From NCBI GenBank assembly GCA_964291445.2, contig OZ219864.1, forward strand, positions 868,001 through 932,000: a DNA stretch of 64,000 nt, read 5' to 3'. The stretch comes from JAPOXR01 sp964291445. GTDB lineage: Bacteria > Pseudomonadota > Alphaproteobacteria > Rhodobacterales > Rhodobacteraceae. Numbering within the stretch: position 1 is the stretch's first letter; every line of letters starts with the position of its first letter. Below are positions 1 through 10,099 of the stretch, piece after piece. Below the pieces are notes generated by a model that did no database searches, was not told the origin of the DNA, and worked only from the letters and a program-made list of their open reading frames with translations. The position numbers were made by a program, and so were the translations under genes.

Positions 1-1529
1 TCATCCGGCAGGCGGTGGCGCTGTTGCGAGGCGAGCACGTGGCACGGGAGGAGGCGGACGAGCAGCGGGAGAGGCTGCTTGCCGGTTTTCGCTGGATCCT
101 GGTCGATGAGTACCAGGATATCGGTGCCGACCAGTATGAACTGATTTCGGCGATGGCCGGTCTGACACGTGGTGCCGATGATGGCCGGCTGACCGTGTTT
201 GCGGTCGGGGATGACGACCAGAACATCTACGCCTTCAACGGAACATCCGTGGAGTTCATTCGCAGATTCGAGGCCGATTACCAGTCGAAGCCGCAATACC
301 TGACCTCGAACTATCGTTCCACGGCCCACATCATCGAGGCAGCCAATTCCGTCATTGCGCCGTCTCCGGACCGGATGAAGGTTGCGCATCCGATCCGCAT
401 CAACCGGGAGAGGCGGAAGGAGCCGCCGGGCGGTCAGTGGGAGGAGTTGGACCCGGTGGCGCGGGGCAACGTGCAGATCTTGCCGGCCGGAGGCGACCCC
501 GTTTCGCAGGCCCGGCATGTCATGGCGGAATTCCGGCGTCTTGCCTCGATCGCCACCGACTGGGATTGGTCACGTTGTGCCGTGATCGCCCGCGAGTGGA
601 AATACCTTGATCCGGTTCGGGCGTTGTGTGCGCAGCTCGGAATTCCGGCGCAGATGGGCAACGAGGAGATTCCCGGCTTCTGGCGGTTGCGCGAGACCCG
701 CTCGCTGGTCGACTGGATAGGGGGCCGGGAACAGGCGATGCTGGATGGGACGGAATTGATCGGATGGCTGGACTCGCGGCCAGCCGATTTCTGGCACGAA
801 TTGCTGCGCCAGGCCATTGATGAATTCCTGGTGGAAACCACCGGCGACGCAATGCCGGCCAGGCATGTCCTGGAGTGGTTGGCCGAGTGGGGCCAGGAGA
901 TTCGCAGGCGTCAGCAGGGCCTGCTGCTGCTTACCGCACACCGGGCCAAGGGTCTCGAATTCGACCATGTGGCGGTGCTGGATGGTGGCTGGGCGCGGCG
1001 CGGCCGTGGCGACGACATCGACGAGACGCGCCGCCTCTACTACGTGGCGATGACCCGCGCCAGGCATACGCTGACGCTTGCCCGCATGGAGGAAGACCAG
1101 CCGTTCCAGGAGGCGCTGAGCGGGTGCAAATCGGTGCTGCACCGGCAAATGGCCGAGTTGACGGGCGAGACGGACGGGTTGCGCCGCCGGTATGTCCGGC
1201 CAACGCTGCGTGAGCTGCATTTGGGATATGCCGGGTGGCTCGACCCGGACAGCAAGGTGCACCGCGCCATCGCAGCGCTGGCGCCCGGCTCGCCCTTGCA
1301 GCTACGCCAGTCCAACTCGGGCAGGTGGGAGTTGACGGACCAGGACGGCATCGTGGTTGGTCGCATGGCGAAGGTATTTGCTCCGCCCCGGGCAATGCAT
1401 TGCCGGTCAGCGGAGGTATTTGCCATCATCACCCAGCGGCGTGAAGACTCGGACCCGGCATACCTGGACCGGATCAAGTGCGAGAACTGGGAGGTCGTGG
1501 TTCCGGAACTCGTATTCGAGCATGGCTGA
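1..1529 (+). CDS. UvrD/Rep-type helicase C-terminal part (5'-truncated by window edge), probably the tail of a RecQ-UvrD fusion
   Basis: The open frame runs in from the left edge (codons in phase with base 3; a GTG at 15 is only an internal candidate) and stops at TGA 1527-1529. Superfamily 1 helicase motifs appear in order: Walker B-like ILVDEYQDIG (near residue 30 counted from base 15), VGDDDQNIYAFNG (motif III), LTSNYRS (motif IV), LLTAHRAKGLEFDHVAVLDG (motif V) and RRLYYVAMTRAR (motif VI). The N-terminal ATP-binding motif lies outside the window. About 150 residues follow motif VI and match no domain I can name. From memory, very long alphaproteobacterial RecQ-family helicases carry such a UvrD-like tail, so this is probably the end of one; that is inference. 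It converges with addA 93 bp downstream. The helicase call is sure; the fusion is not. Confidence 0.85.
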   Translation, partial: IRQAVALLRGEHVAREEADEQRERLLAGFRWILVDEYQDIGADQYELISAMAGLTRGADDGRLTVFAVGDDDQNIYAFNGTSVEFIRRFEADYQSKPQYLTSNYRSTAHIIEAANSVIAPSPDRMKVAHPIRINRERRKEPPGGQWEELDPVARGNVQILPAGGDPVSQARHVMAEFRRLASIATDWDWSRCAVIAREWKYLDPVRALCAQLGIPAQMGNEEIPGFWRLRETRSLVDWIGGREQAMLDGTELIGWLDSRPADFWHELLRQAIDEFLVETTGDAMPARHVLEWLAEWGQEIRRRQQGLLLLTAHRAKGLEFDHVAVLDGGWARRGRGDDIDETRRLYYVAMTRARHTLTLARMEEDQPFQEALSGCKSVLHRQMAELTGETDGLRRRYVRPTLRELHLGYAGWLDPDSKVHRAIAALAPGSPLQLRQSNSGRWELTDQDGIVVGRMAKVFAPPRAMHCRSAEVFAIITQRREDSDPAYLDRIKCENWEVVVPELVFEHG

Positions 1530-1622
1530 CGACCCACCCCCGGCCTCAGCTGCCGGGGCGGGTTTGGACTCGCCCTGGCCGATCAGCCAAGTCCGGAGAT
1601 CGCTTGCGTGCGAGGCTCCTGG

Positions 1623-4600
1623 CTACAGGGTTGGTGCGGTCTCGGCCTCCGGTTGCGGCCCGGTTCGGCGAAGCGCATCAAGACATAGCTGCGAATCGAT
1701 CGACATCAGCTGGCCGGTCCGTGTCCACAGCACGGCGACATCAACGTCACGGTCTGGATAGATTTCTGCAAGCCCCTCGTGATAGGCGCCGAGCTGGCGG
1801 AGTATTCCCTCTGGAACATCTTCTTCGCGGGAGGGAACAACCATGTTCGACTTGAAGTCGACTGCCAGGATCCGGTTCTCGCCGATGACGAGGCGATCAA
1901 TATAGCCAAGCATCCTGTCGCCATCGAGGCTGGCAAGCGGCGCGGTGATGCCGATTTCGGCCATCGACGACGCGCCAAACAGGTGGGCAAGTCCAGGATT
2001 CTCGAGCATGCCAACTGCCTCGTCATGGACCTGTTCGAACTGGTCGCCGCCCAAATCCGGATACCGGGCGGCAAGCAGCTTGCCGGCAAATTCCCTTCGA
2101 TCCTTCGGCCTGATCGCCGGAAGATGTTCCAGCAGGAGATGAACCATGTTGCCGTGATCGATCGCCGATTTGCCGTCATCGGTGCTCTCGCCGGCTTGCT
2201 TGTCTGCGATGATCGACTTGGCTCCGCCAAGGCGCGACGGTGACCTGATTTCCGGTGGTCGCTCAGGCCTGTCAACCGGCACCCTTGCCAGTTCCGGCAA
2301 TGGCTCGACGATCACCGTCTTGCGTCGCTGCAGGTCGCCCTGCTTCGGCCACCGGCCATGGCCGACTCTCAGGATTGACTGGTCTTCGTCCGGCGTCATC
2401 TCCATCTCGGGATCGAGGTGTTCGACATTGCTGAACGTCATTGCCCTGCCGACGAGGTCGTACCATGAGCCCTGACCCGTCTGGCCAGCGCCGGCGATGA
2501 TCAGCCAGCTTTCGGCCCGGGTCATGGCGACGTAGAGCAGCCGGAGCTCCTCGTTTTCTTCCAGCTCGCAGTACCTGTCTGCGGCATGTTCGAGTTCGCC
2601 AACCCGGTCGTCCCTGGAGACATTCCACAGTGGTGTGCCGTTCTCGGTCATCAGCAATTCGGTTGGCGGCGGGGTGACCGATCGCTTGTCGGTGTCAGGC
2701 AGGATGACGACCGGCGACTCCAGCCCCTTGGCGCCGTGAACGGTCATGACCCGGATATCATTCCCGGCCTGGTCAAGCTGGCGCTTGATTTCAAATTCGC
2801 CGCCGCTCCATTCGAGGAAGCCAGTCAGCGACGAGGCCTCTTCGCGGTCATACTCCATTGCCCGCTGAAGGATGGCATCAATCGGCTCATTCACCACCGG
2901 CCCAAGCCGCGCCACCAGCCGTTGCCGGGCGCCCTGGATGGTCAGAAGATGTTCGATGAGTTCGTAGGGTTTCAGCTTCCTGGCCTGGTCGAGAAGGTCA
3001 CGAAGCATGGCTACGGTTTTCGGAAATTCGGCTTCCCGTGCTTCCAGTGATTGCCAGAGGGTCGCCTCGCCGCGGTCGTGGGCGATCGAATAGAGCTGGT
3101 CCTCGGACAACTGGAAGATCGGGGATCTGAGAGACGCCGCCAGCGAGAGGTCGTCGGATTGGCTGGCCAGGAAGGACAGGATTGCCCGAACATCCTTGAT
3201 CGCCAGGTCTTCCTCCAGGCGAAGCCGGTCGGTTCCGGCAACCGGCAGGCCTGCAGATTTGAGGTTGTTGATGATCAGGTGAAACAGGTCGTTTCTCCGG
3301 CGCACCAGGATCAGGATGTCGCCATACGAAATCGGTCGATTCTGGCCGCCGCTGCGAATGAAAGCCGGATTTTCCGGATCGGTGATCTTCCGGATGTACG
3401 CGGCAATGCCCCTGGCCAGGCGTTCGCGGGCGCCATCGGCGACCCTGGTCAGTTGAAACCTGTGCCAATCGGGCCGATCTTTCCCGGGTGCCGGGTTGAC
3501 GGCTGGCCAGAGATCAACCCTGCCAGGCAGGTCACTCTTGAACGCCAAGTGCTCGGCGCTGCCATGAAATCCGGGCTCGGCACGGCGGTGAAACACCCTG
3601 TCGACGATTTGGAGAATCGCCGGCGACGACCGGAACGAGTATTGCAACGTGTCCTCGCAAAACTCCTTGCCGGTCTCCCGGTACCGGTCGCGGAAATGGA
3701 CCCGCATTTCGGCAAATTTTTCCGGTGCCGCCCCCTGGAATCCATAGATCGACTGCTTTTCGTCACCAACGGCGAAGACCGTCCGTTCCCGGTCCCGGGC
3801 ACCGATGCCGGCGGTGAATTCTTCGGCGATCCTGGACACGATCTCCCACTGGTTTCGGCTGACATCCTGGGCCTCGTCGACCAGGATGTGATCGACGCCA
3901 TCATCCAGCTTGAACAGGACCCACTCGGCGGTATCGGGATTTTGCAGCAATTCAAGTGTCTTGAGAATCAGATCCTCGAAATCAAGGGCGGAGACCTGGC
4001 GCTTCCGATGCTCGTAGGCCTCCAGCAATTCCCGGGCAAAATGGTGCAAGGTGAGGGTTTTTTCCGCCGCCTCGACTGCAAGCACCCGCTTTCGAATTGC
4101 GGCGACCCGCGTCATGTAGCTGTTAAGTTCCATGCAGACGATCTGCCCGAGACTCTCCCGCACGCGCTTGGTCGGGAATTTGTCAATTTTCGGCGAAAAC
4201 GGAATTCTTGCCCCCGGGCCGACCAGGAATACCCTCTGAAGACGGTCAAGGTCGGAACGCAGAAGGCAATCAGGGTCGATATCGACCAACCTGTTCATGG
4301 CCACCAAGTCGGACTTGCCGCCCCAGGGGAGTGCCCGGATGAGAGTGGCCAGAAGCTGGCAATCGGCTTCGGAAAACAATTGCCGGATCATTTCGACCGG
4401 TTGCGGCAGCGGATGATCCAGTTGGAATATCTCGCAGATCTTCTGGTCGGCAATCGGCGTCGCAAAGCGTTGCCGATGACTGAAGATGTTGCCGACGACC
4501 GTGGAGAGTTCGTCCCGATTGACGTAGCGTGACACGTTGCGCATCAACCCCGGTGACCGCTCGGCGACCAGGTCAAGCGCCGAGTCGCGCATGTCCTGCG

Positions 4601-5078
4601 CCGTCCTGCCCTCGAGCGAGATGAAGTGTGGCGACACCCCGGCTTCCAGCGGAAAGCGACGCAGGATTGCCGACCCGAATGAGTGGATGGTCTGGATCCT
4701 GAGACCTCCAGGTGCCTCAAGCGCGCGGGCAAACAGCGTGCGGGCCCGCCGCAGATGCTCGTTGTCCAGGAATGCAGGATCCTGTCCAAGCAGTTCCAGC
4801 TGCTCGCGAAGATCTGGATCGGGCATCATCGACCAGCCACCGAGGCGGTCAAACAGCCGGATTTGCATGTTGGATGCAGCGGCCGTGGTATAGGTCAGGC
4901 AAAGGATGCGTTGTGGCGAGATTCCCGACAATAGCAGCCGCGCCACGCGGTCGGTCAGCACCTTGGTCTTGCCGGAACCGGCATTGGCCGAAACCCATGC
5001 CGCCGCTCCCGGATTGGCAACCCTGGTCTGGGCTTCGGTTGCCGCATCCCTGACCACCTGCTCAGGCAACGTCCACAT
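1623..5078 (-). CDS. addA: Double-strand break repair helicase-nuclease subunit AddA
   Basis: AddA is the helicase and nuclease subunit of the AddAB complex, which resects double-strand breaks for RecA (the alphaproteobacterial counterpart of RecBCD). Visible motifs: Walker A NAGSGKT at residues 32-38, DEAQD near residue 400, VGDEKQSIYGFQGA shortly after, the late SF1 motif LLYVAMTRAES, and a C-terminal RecB-type nuclease motif AVDFKSN near residue 1075. The product is about 1151 residues, normal for the family. I chose ATG at 5078 rather than the upstream ATG at 5195, because the 39 residues between are not family-like and the shorter start gives a 17-nt overlap with the end of addB, typical of translational coupling. 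It is the last gene of the addB-addA unit. Confidence 0.95.
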   Translation of the reverse strand: MWTLPEQVVRDAATEAQTRVANPGAAAWVSANAGSGKTKVLTDRVARLLLSGISPQRILCLTYTTAAASNMQIRLFDRLGGWSMMPDPDLREQLELLGQDPAFLDNEHLRRARTLFARALEAPGGLRIQTIHSFGSAILRRFPLEAGVSPHFISLEGRTAQDMRDSALDLVAERSPGLMRNVSRYVNRDELSTVVGNIFSHRQRFATPIADQKICEIFQLDHPLPQPVEMIRQLFSEADCQLLATLIRALPWGGKSDLVAMNRLVDIDPDCLLRSDLDRLQRVFLVGPGARIPFSPKIDKFPTKRVRESLGQIVCMELNSYMTRVAAIRKRVLAVEAAEKTLTLHHFARELLEAYEHRKRQVSALDFEDLILKTLELLQNPDTAEWVLFKLDDGVDHILVDEAQDVSRNQWEIVSRIAEEFTAGIGARDRERTVFAVGDEKQSIYGFQGAAPEKFAEMRVHFRDRYRETGKEFCEDTLQYSFRSSPAILQIVDRVFHRRAEPGFHGSAEHLAFKSDLPGRVDLWPAVNPAPGKDRPDWHRFQLTRVADGARERLARGIAAYIRKITDPENPAFIRSGGQNRPISYGDILILVRRRNDLFHLIINNLKSAGLPVAGTDRLRLEEDLAIKDVRAILSFLASQSDDLSLAASLRSPIFQLSEDQLYSIAHDRGEATLWQSLEAREAEFPKTVAMLRDLLDQARKLKPYELIEHLLTIQGARQRLVARLGPVVNEPIDAILQRAMEYDREEASSLTGFLEWSGGEFEIKRQLDQAGNDIRVMTVHGAKGLESPVVILPDTDKRSVTPPPTELLMTENGTPLWNVSRDDRVGELEHAADRYCELEENEELRLLYVAMTRAESWLIIAGAGQTGQGSWYDLVGRAMTFSNVEHLDPEMEMTPDEDQSILRVGHGRWPKQGDLQRRKTVIVEPLPELARVPVDRPERPPEIRSPSRLGGAKSIIADKQAGESTDDGKSAIDHGNMVHLLLEHLPAIRPKDRREFAGKLLAARYPDLGGDQFEQVHDEAVGMLENPGLAHLFGASSMAEIGITAPLASLDGDRMLGYIDRLVIGENRILAVDFKSNMVVPSREEDVPEGILRQLGAYHEGLAEIYPDRDVDVAVLWTRTGQLMSIDSQLCLDALRRTGPQPEAETAPTL

Positions 5079-8037
5079 CCCGTCCGCTGTCAGTCGTGAA
5101 ATCCCATTCACCGAAACGGGCCAGGTGATGATAGGCCCCGCCATACTCGTCGCCGCCCATGAATGCGCGCGAGGTGAAGGGTGTGTCCTCTTCAAGCATC
5201 CAGGTGATCAATTCCTGGAACTCCTCCCAATCCTTGTCGAACCCGTCTTCATTGGCAATCTTGGCCACAGGGCCGGTCGCGCCGCGATCGACCTCGTCTT
5301 CGGACACCTTCCGTCCGATGCGGAGATAGGCCGCGTAGCGCACGGGACCCGCCGGAATTCCCTTGAAGCCGCCGAGCTCGAGCATCTTGGCCGTCAGCGG
5401 GATCTGCTTGTCAAACTGCCGGATATTGGCCGCGGTCGGGACGGTGCCGGATTTGTAGTCATACAGCGCCAGTTCGCCATCCAGGCAGTCGATCCGGTCG
5501 GCGCGGGCGGTGAGCGTGAATTGTCCGTCGAGGAGTTCGATCCGGCCCCGGTGTTCGAGGAATTGCGGTGAACCCCTGGTCCGGCGTCTGGTTTCCATCA
5601 GCAGGAACTCCTCGGCCATGTTGTCCAACTCGCTGATCCACAGCTGTCTTGTATGCTCGGGATACTCGATGCCGGACAGCATCTGCCGGGCAATGTCCCT
5701 GAGCCTGCCGGCAGTCGGAACCTCCTGGCGAGTCCCGCCATTCTCGAACAGCCTGTGCATGACGTCGTGGAACAGGGTTCCACGAACAGCTGCCTCCGGC
5801 TGGGCGCCGATCGGCCTTAGCTCCTTCAGGCCCAGCACCCGCCGGGCATAGATTTGGTAGGGGTCGGTGACCAGCGTCCTGATCTCGGTCACCGAGAGCT
5901 GCCTGGGCCTGGCATGTTGTGGCGGGCACGGTGCCGGCCGGGATGTCGGGATGAGCGGCCTGGCCGGTGCCTCCATCTGGCGAACCTGGTCAAGCAGCAC
6001 CTCGCCACGATGTCGCATGTCACCCAGTGCCGCCTTGCCCTCGTCGCCAAGTCCGCCAAGCAGACCGACCAGCCGGCTCAGCCATCGTGAAGGCACGGCC
6101 GGCCGGTCCTGGTTGCGCACGGACCGGCTCAGAATGACGCTCCTGGCCGATATTGCCTGTTGAAAGTCATGCGCCAGCAGCCCGATGCGACGCTCGGGCA
6201 TTAGCAAGCCAGCCTGTTTTCGCATGTCGCGGTTGAGCCAGGGATCGGGCGCCTGGTGGCGGGGCCAGATTCCCTCGTTCAGCCCGCCGGCAATCACCAG
6301 GTCGGGACAATGCATGCGGGCATCGATCGAACTGCGGATCGAGATCTGCCGGTGCACCAGGTACGGCTCCGGATTCGCCGACCTGCCGACACAAACCGAC
6401 CGGAACAGGTGGAGATAGTCCTCGCTTGCAAGCTGGCCAGCGGCGTCGCTGACCGCCCGCAGCTCCTCGAAGAGCTCGACCACCGCCTTTTCGGCCTCCG
6501 ACACCGCGGGAAACCCGCCCTCCGCCGGTTGCGATCCAAGAATGAGAATGGTGGCAAGTCCAAGATGCAATTCGGCCAGCTGGCAAAGCTCACCCTCCGT
6601 GACCTGCGGAATCTCGGCAAGGACCTGCCCCAGCCAGTCAACCCACTCTCTCGCCTGGTCATCGCCGTCGATACTGGACCGAAAATCATCGAACACGGAC
6701 TCCAGGCCCTGGCCTGGCTCCCGCATGCGAATGGCATCCTCCAGCCGGCTGGTCATCTGGCGATGCAGGTCGATCTGCGCCGACGAATGGCATAGCGGAT
6801 GCTTGAGGAGGGCGACCAGCGGAACCGGCTCCGGTTTGCGCCCCAGCATTGCCGCCAACCCGTGCAGGAACCGGCCCGGAATGGTTTCAAGCAGGGATTC
6901 ATCGAGGCTGTTATTGGGTGTCAGCTTCCAACGGCGCAGGGCGGCGGTCACCTGGCGGGCAAGATCCCAGTCAGGCGTGACCAGCGATGCCTTCTCGCCA
7001 TTTTCGACCGCCATTCGCAGGCGAAGCGCAATGGCGACCGCTTCCTCGCGGGGGCCCGGAGCCTCCAGAAGTGTCAGTTGATCGGTTGCCTTGCGGATAT
7101 TGTCAAGAAGCGGCCCTTCCGTCATCCACTGGTCGGTGACCGGTGCCGGACGCAGCGCCAGCGACACCAGTTGCCGACGCGGGTGGTCGGCATCATCCGT
7201 CTCCTGCCAGCGCCGCACATCGCCGGCCGTGAGCCCCACCTGGTCGAGGAAGCACTTGATCCGGAATTGCGGGTGGTCCTCGCCGGTCTCGGACCCGGTC
7301 ATGGAATCCCAGGCCGCCTGCGGCAGGTCGAAATCGAAACAGGGCATGACGACCGCGCCCTGCGGCAAGCCGGCAACAGCCTTCATCAGCAATTGCGTGG
7401 CGCCCCGCGACCCGGTCGACCCGGCAACGATGACAGGATGGTCGGGCGGCCGCTCCTGCCATGTCTCGACCAGTCGTTCCACCACCAGGCGCTGCCGGGA
7501 ATGGAGGTCCGGGGTTGCATTCAGCCCCCAATGCCGCTCGAGGATGTCGATGAACTCCAGGCTCCTGGCCCAGTGTTCGGAATGTTCGGACAGATCGAGT
7601 TCCTTCAACCGGTCCGGGCCAACGCCTTCCTCGTGCATCTCGTCCAGTAGCCTGGCCAGGCTGTCAGCGAGATCGAAGGTGGCGGATCTAGCTGCGAATC
7701 GCTGGTCGTGCTGCAGCAGCGTGGCGACTGCCTGCGACAGTTCCAGCTTGCGCCTTAGCGGCGAGACCGGTCCGGGTATGTCCGGATGGGCCGGATCATT
7801 GGCCAGGTCGGCAACCAGACGCAGCACCGGCAGCAATCCGGGCGGGAGCCTGGCGAATTCGGAAAGGATTCCGCTGCGCGTATGGCGGGTGTTGACGTAG
7901 ATCACGGTCCTGGCCATGGCCTCGGGCGGCTGGCCGGCATGCCGGTTGCGCAGGCCCTGCACGAAATCGGCTATAAAATCGCATCCCGGTGCCATGGCAT
8001 AGACCCGTGGCCTGGCATGGTCTGCGAATGGTAGCAT
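5062..8037 (-). CDS. addB: Double-strand break repair protein AddB
   Basis: AddB is the partner of AddA: an inactivated helicase fold that in other systems recognises the Chi site, plus a second PD-(D/E)XK nuclease domain. The C-terminal third shows the nuclease signature: GTLFHDVMHRLFE near residue 755 and the catalytic ALYDYKSGT near residue 860. The frame extends up to 8190, but ATG 8037 fits best: it gives the usual short lead-in before the conserved VYAMAPGCDFIADF segment and has GGAG about seven bases upstream. The length is then about 991 residues, as expected. Its stop overlaps the addA start. In many alphaproteobacteria murU directly precedes addB; here a HipA-family remnant lies between them. 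Confidence 0.93.
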   Translation of the reverse strand: MLPFADHARPRVYAMAPGCDFIADFVQGLRNRHAGQPPEAMARTVIYVNTRHTRSGILSEFARLPPGLLPVLRLVADLANDPAHPDIPGPVSPLRRKLELSQAVATLLQHDQRFAARSATFDLADSLARLLDEMHEEGVGPDRLKELDLSEHSEHWARSLEFIDILERHWGLNATPDLHSRQRLVVERLVETWQERPPDHPVIVAGSTGSRGATQLLMKAVAGLPQGAVVMPCFDFDLPQAAWDSMTGSETGEDHPQFRIKCFLDQVGLTAGDVRRWQETDDADHPRRQLVSLALRPAPVTDQWMTEGPLLDNIRKATDQLTLLEAPGPREEAVAIALRLRMAVENGEKASLVTPDWDLARQVTAALRRWKLTPNNSLDESLLETIPGRFLHGLAAMLGRKPEPVPLVALLKHPLCHSSAQIDLHRQMTSRLEDAIRMREPGQGLESVFDDFRSSIDGDDQAREWVDWLGQVLAEIPQVTEGELCQLAELHLGLATILILGSQPAEGGFPAVSEAEKAVVELFEELRAVSDAAGQLASEDYLHLFRSVCVGRSANPEPYLVHRQISIRSSIDARMHCPDLVIAGGLNEGIWPRHQAPDPWLNRDMRKQAGLLMPERRIGLLAHDFQQAISARSVILSRSVRNQDRPAVPSRWLSRLVGLLGGLGDEGKAALGDMRHRGEVLLDQVRQMEAPARPLIPTSRPAPCPPQHARPRQLSVTEIRTLVTDPYQIYARRVLGLKELRPIGAQPEAAVRGTLFHDVMHRLFENGGTRQEVPTAGRLRDIARQMLSGIEYPEHTRQLWISELDNMAEEFLLMETRRRTRGSPQFLEHRGRIELLDGQFTLTARADRIDCLDGELALYDYKSGTVPTAANIRQFDKQIPLTAKMLELGGFKGIPAGPVRYAAYLRIGRKVSEDEVDRGATGPVAKIANEDGFDKDWEEFQELITWMLEEDTPFTSRAFMGGDEYGGAYHHLARFGEWDFTTDSGRDVDVA

Positions 8038-8408
8038 CAAGATCTCCGGAAACTGCCGGAACATCTTGCCCGGCACGCAAAAGATGGGTGGAATGTCGCC
8101 AAGATTCAAGGTCCACGCTGGAGCCGGGCACGCAGGGTGAACGAACCGGTTCGTCGTGGAAGGGTCCGACAGGACTCCTTCATTTCGCAACGGCCAGGGA
8201 CGGACTCAGCCCGCCACCTGCATGGCAACATCCGGGGTCGGACTGAATGCAGGGGTTCGACGGTGTGGCAAGGAATGCTCCATCGGCATCGCCAATAGCG
8301 GCCCGGCAACCCGTATCGGCGGGATCAATCGCGAGAGTTGATCTCAAGAAAGGATTTCGTTCAGTGCGGCCGATCGTTCCGTGACAATACCGACTACCTT
8401 GTCTCGCA
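8038..8408. other. Intergenic stretch upstream of addB, no gene recognised
   Basis: About 370 bases between the proposed addB start and the end of the HipA-family remnant. Short open frames exist on both strands, but none has a recognisable product. It is probably addB leader sequence plus decayed DNA from the loss of the HipA kinase domain. Confidence 0.5.
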
Positions 8409-9210
8409 TCATGTTCGCTGCTCCCCAAGGATCTGGGCAAGCCAACCTTCAGGCAGGAGCGATTCGATGAAGGGCGGGAGCTTGCCCGGCGTGTCTTCCC
8501 GGACGTGAGCCGGCCCGCCGCCCTTCTGGGGTTTCCAGCGCCATTCGAAACCGTCATGCGTCAGGTGGCCGAGCAATTCGCCGTGCCAGAAAACCAGGAG
8601 ATCAAGGGCCGCCCGGTTCGCCGGCACGGTGGCCTCGCCGAGTTGATGCAGGAAGAAACGCTCCGCAAGTTCGCCGTCCCGATACCACCCATTCTTCTTC
8701 GCCAAAGCCCAAATGGAATCTGCCGCAACCTGCGGTGAGCCGTATTCATCGACCAAGCGTGCGGCCATCCGGTTGCGCATCCGGGGCGTGATCGAACTTG
8801 CATGCTCGCTTCTGAGTCGAAAGGCTTCCAGAAACCGCTGACGCGGCGAGGACACATCGACGCGCAACTCACCCAAATCGTCCCCGATCACGGCACTGGC
8901 CGTCGATGGGTCCTTCGGGGCCACGTTCTGGATGATCTTGAGCGTATGAATGCGTGTGCGTTGATTGCGCCGGCCGGTGATGAACAGCCGTCGATCCGGT
9001 ACCGGCCCCAACAGAAATGCACTCGCTGACGACAGGTGGGCGCTGGGGTAGAGATATCGTGCGATACGCATGGCGTGACCGAGGACCACGGCTTCGATGT
9101 CGCTCTCACTCTCGACATAGACGCCGCGCACAAGCCGAACCAGCGCCCCCGCTTATGCGCGATGGTGCGCCGATTCGATTCGATTGTCTCGCCCACCAGG
9201 TGCAGAATGG
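8409..9210 (-). pseudogene. HipA-family protein remnant (AbiEi-like N-terminal region plus HipA N-terminal domain, kinase domain missing, frameshifted)
   Basis: The intact frame (8409-9131) encodes an N-terminal region of the kind found in AbiEi/HipA-fusion proteins (segments RIARYLYPSAHLSSASAF, RNQRTRIHTLKIIQN, VSSPRQRFLEAFRLRSEH), then a HipA N-terminal domain (LLVFWHGELLGHLTHDGFEW, GKLPPFIESLLPEGWL). It stops just where the rest of the HipA kinase should begin. Upstream, matching sequence continues in another frame (IESNRRTIAHKRG). Adding one G to the run of five at 9146-9150 would join the two into KRGALVRLVRGVYVES, so a one-base loss is the likely cause. The catalytic kinase half is absent, so this is a dead remnant. 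It sits inside the tsaE-amgK-murU-addB-addA block and is probably an old acquisition. The fold assignment is from recalled family patterns. Confidence 0.75.
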
Positions 9211-9394
9211 TGATTATCCCGCATGTCAGATGCGTGATAATGACATCGCCTCGGCAGCGACTCCATTCGCTGGCCTGGTGATGCACGTCATGGTGGATTG
9301 GGGTTTGGCAGTTACAGCCAGATTTCAGGAAGGTGGAAGCGCCTCTTCTGGCTTGCACCGGGGCGGGCCCATCGCGGACGCGCCAGTATCCATA

Positions 9395-10099
9395 TCACCT
9401 CCGCACTGCCCTTTCGGCAAGCTGGCTTGCAGCGGTGAGCCCGGCAGGATTCCCGGCATCCGCCCATTCGCCATCATGGACGACCCCGAAGAGTCTGCCT
9501 TCGGCGGCAAGCCGGTCCCACTCCAGGTTGAGCGAAAAAATCCGTTTACGGTGTCGGGACAGGCCATCGGTGCGGATGACCTGCGCGCCGGTATAGACAA
9601 GGCCCTGCTCACCCGCCCGGCACCGCTTGATCCGACCGTCGGAACCAAGGCTGAAATCGCCGCCTCCGGGGTGCCCCTGTGCCTGTTCGGGGGGGCAGAG
9701 CAGCAGCAAGGCGCCAATTGCGACTTCCGGCCAGGCCGTCTCCAGCTGAATGAAGGGATTGTGCCCGCTCCAGACCGAATCCGAATTCAGCGTGAAGACC
9801 GGCTCCGGGCCCAATAGCGGCAGGGCGGCCAGGAGGCCGCCGCCAGTATCGAGGATGTCCGGATGCTCATGGGCAAGCTCCAGGCCTGGCCGTCCGGCCA
9901 GGTGATCGGCAATGGCCTCGGCCCGGTAGTGCAGATTGACGACGATCCGGGAGATGCCAGCATGGTCGGCAACGGCCATCGCATGATCAATCAGCGCTTG
10001 GCCCCCGACCCTGACCAGCGGCTTTGGCGTGCAGGCGGTCAGTCCCTCCAGGCGCTTGCCGAAGCCGGCGGCAAAGATCATGGCGGCGCGGTCGGTCAA
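9395..10099 (-). CDS. murU: N-acetylmuramate alpha-1-phosphate uridylyltransferase-like nucleotidyltransferase
   Basis: A 234-aa sugar-phosphate nucleotidyltransferase. MurU converts MurNAc-1-phosphate to UDP-MurNAc in the peptidoglycan recycling route that bypasses de novo MurA/MurB synthesis. The N-terminal nucleotide-binding signature is clear (MIFAAGFGKRLEGLTACTPKPL, residues 7-28 with G-x-G-x-R and PKPL). Further on are LDTGGGLL and the metal-binding segment FTLNSDS, with GEWADAGNP at the C-terminus. It overlaps the preceding amgK gene by four bases (ATGA), so the two are translationally coupled and act in successive steps. Some annotations would call it only a NTP transferase family protein. 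The neighbouring kinase gene makes the MurU role likely. Confidence 0.85.
   Translation of the reverse strand: MTDRAAMIFAAGFGKRLEGLTACTPKPLVRVGGQALIDHAMAVADHAGISRIVVNLHYRAEAIADHLAGRPGLELAHEHPDILDTGGGLLAALPLLGPEPVFTLNSDSVWSGHNPFIQLETAWPEVAIGALLLLCPPEQAQGHPGGGDFSLGSDGRIKRCRAGEQGLVYTGAQVIRTDGLSRHRKRIFSLNLEWDRLAAEGRLFGVVHDGEWADAGNPAGLTAASQLAERAVRR

Noticed and set aside
3051..4532. Long open frame of 493 codons on the plus strand inside addA
   Set aside because: It is antisense to the well-supported AddA coding sequence and shows no family motifs; such shadow frames are common in GC-rich DNA.
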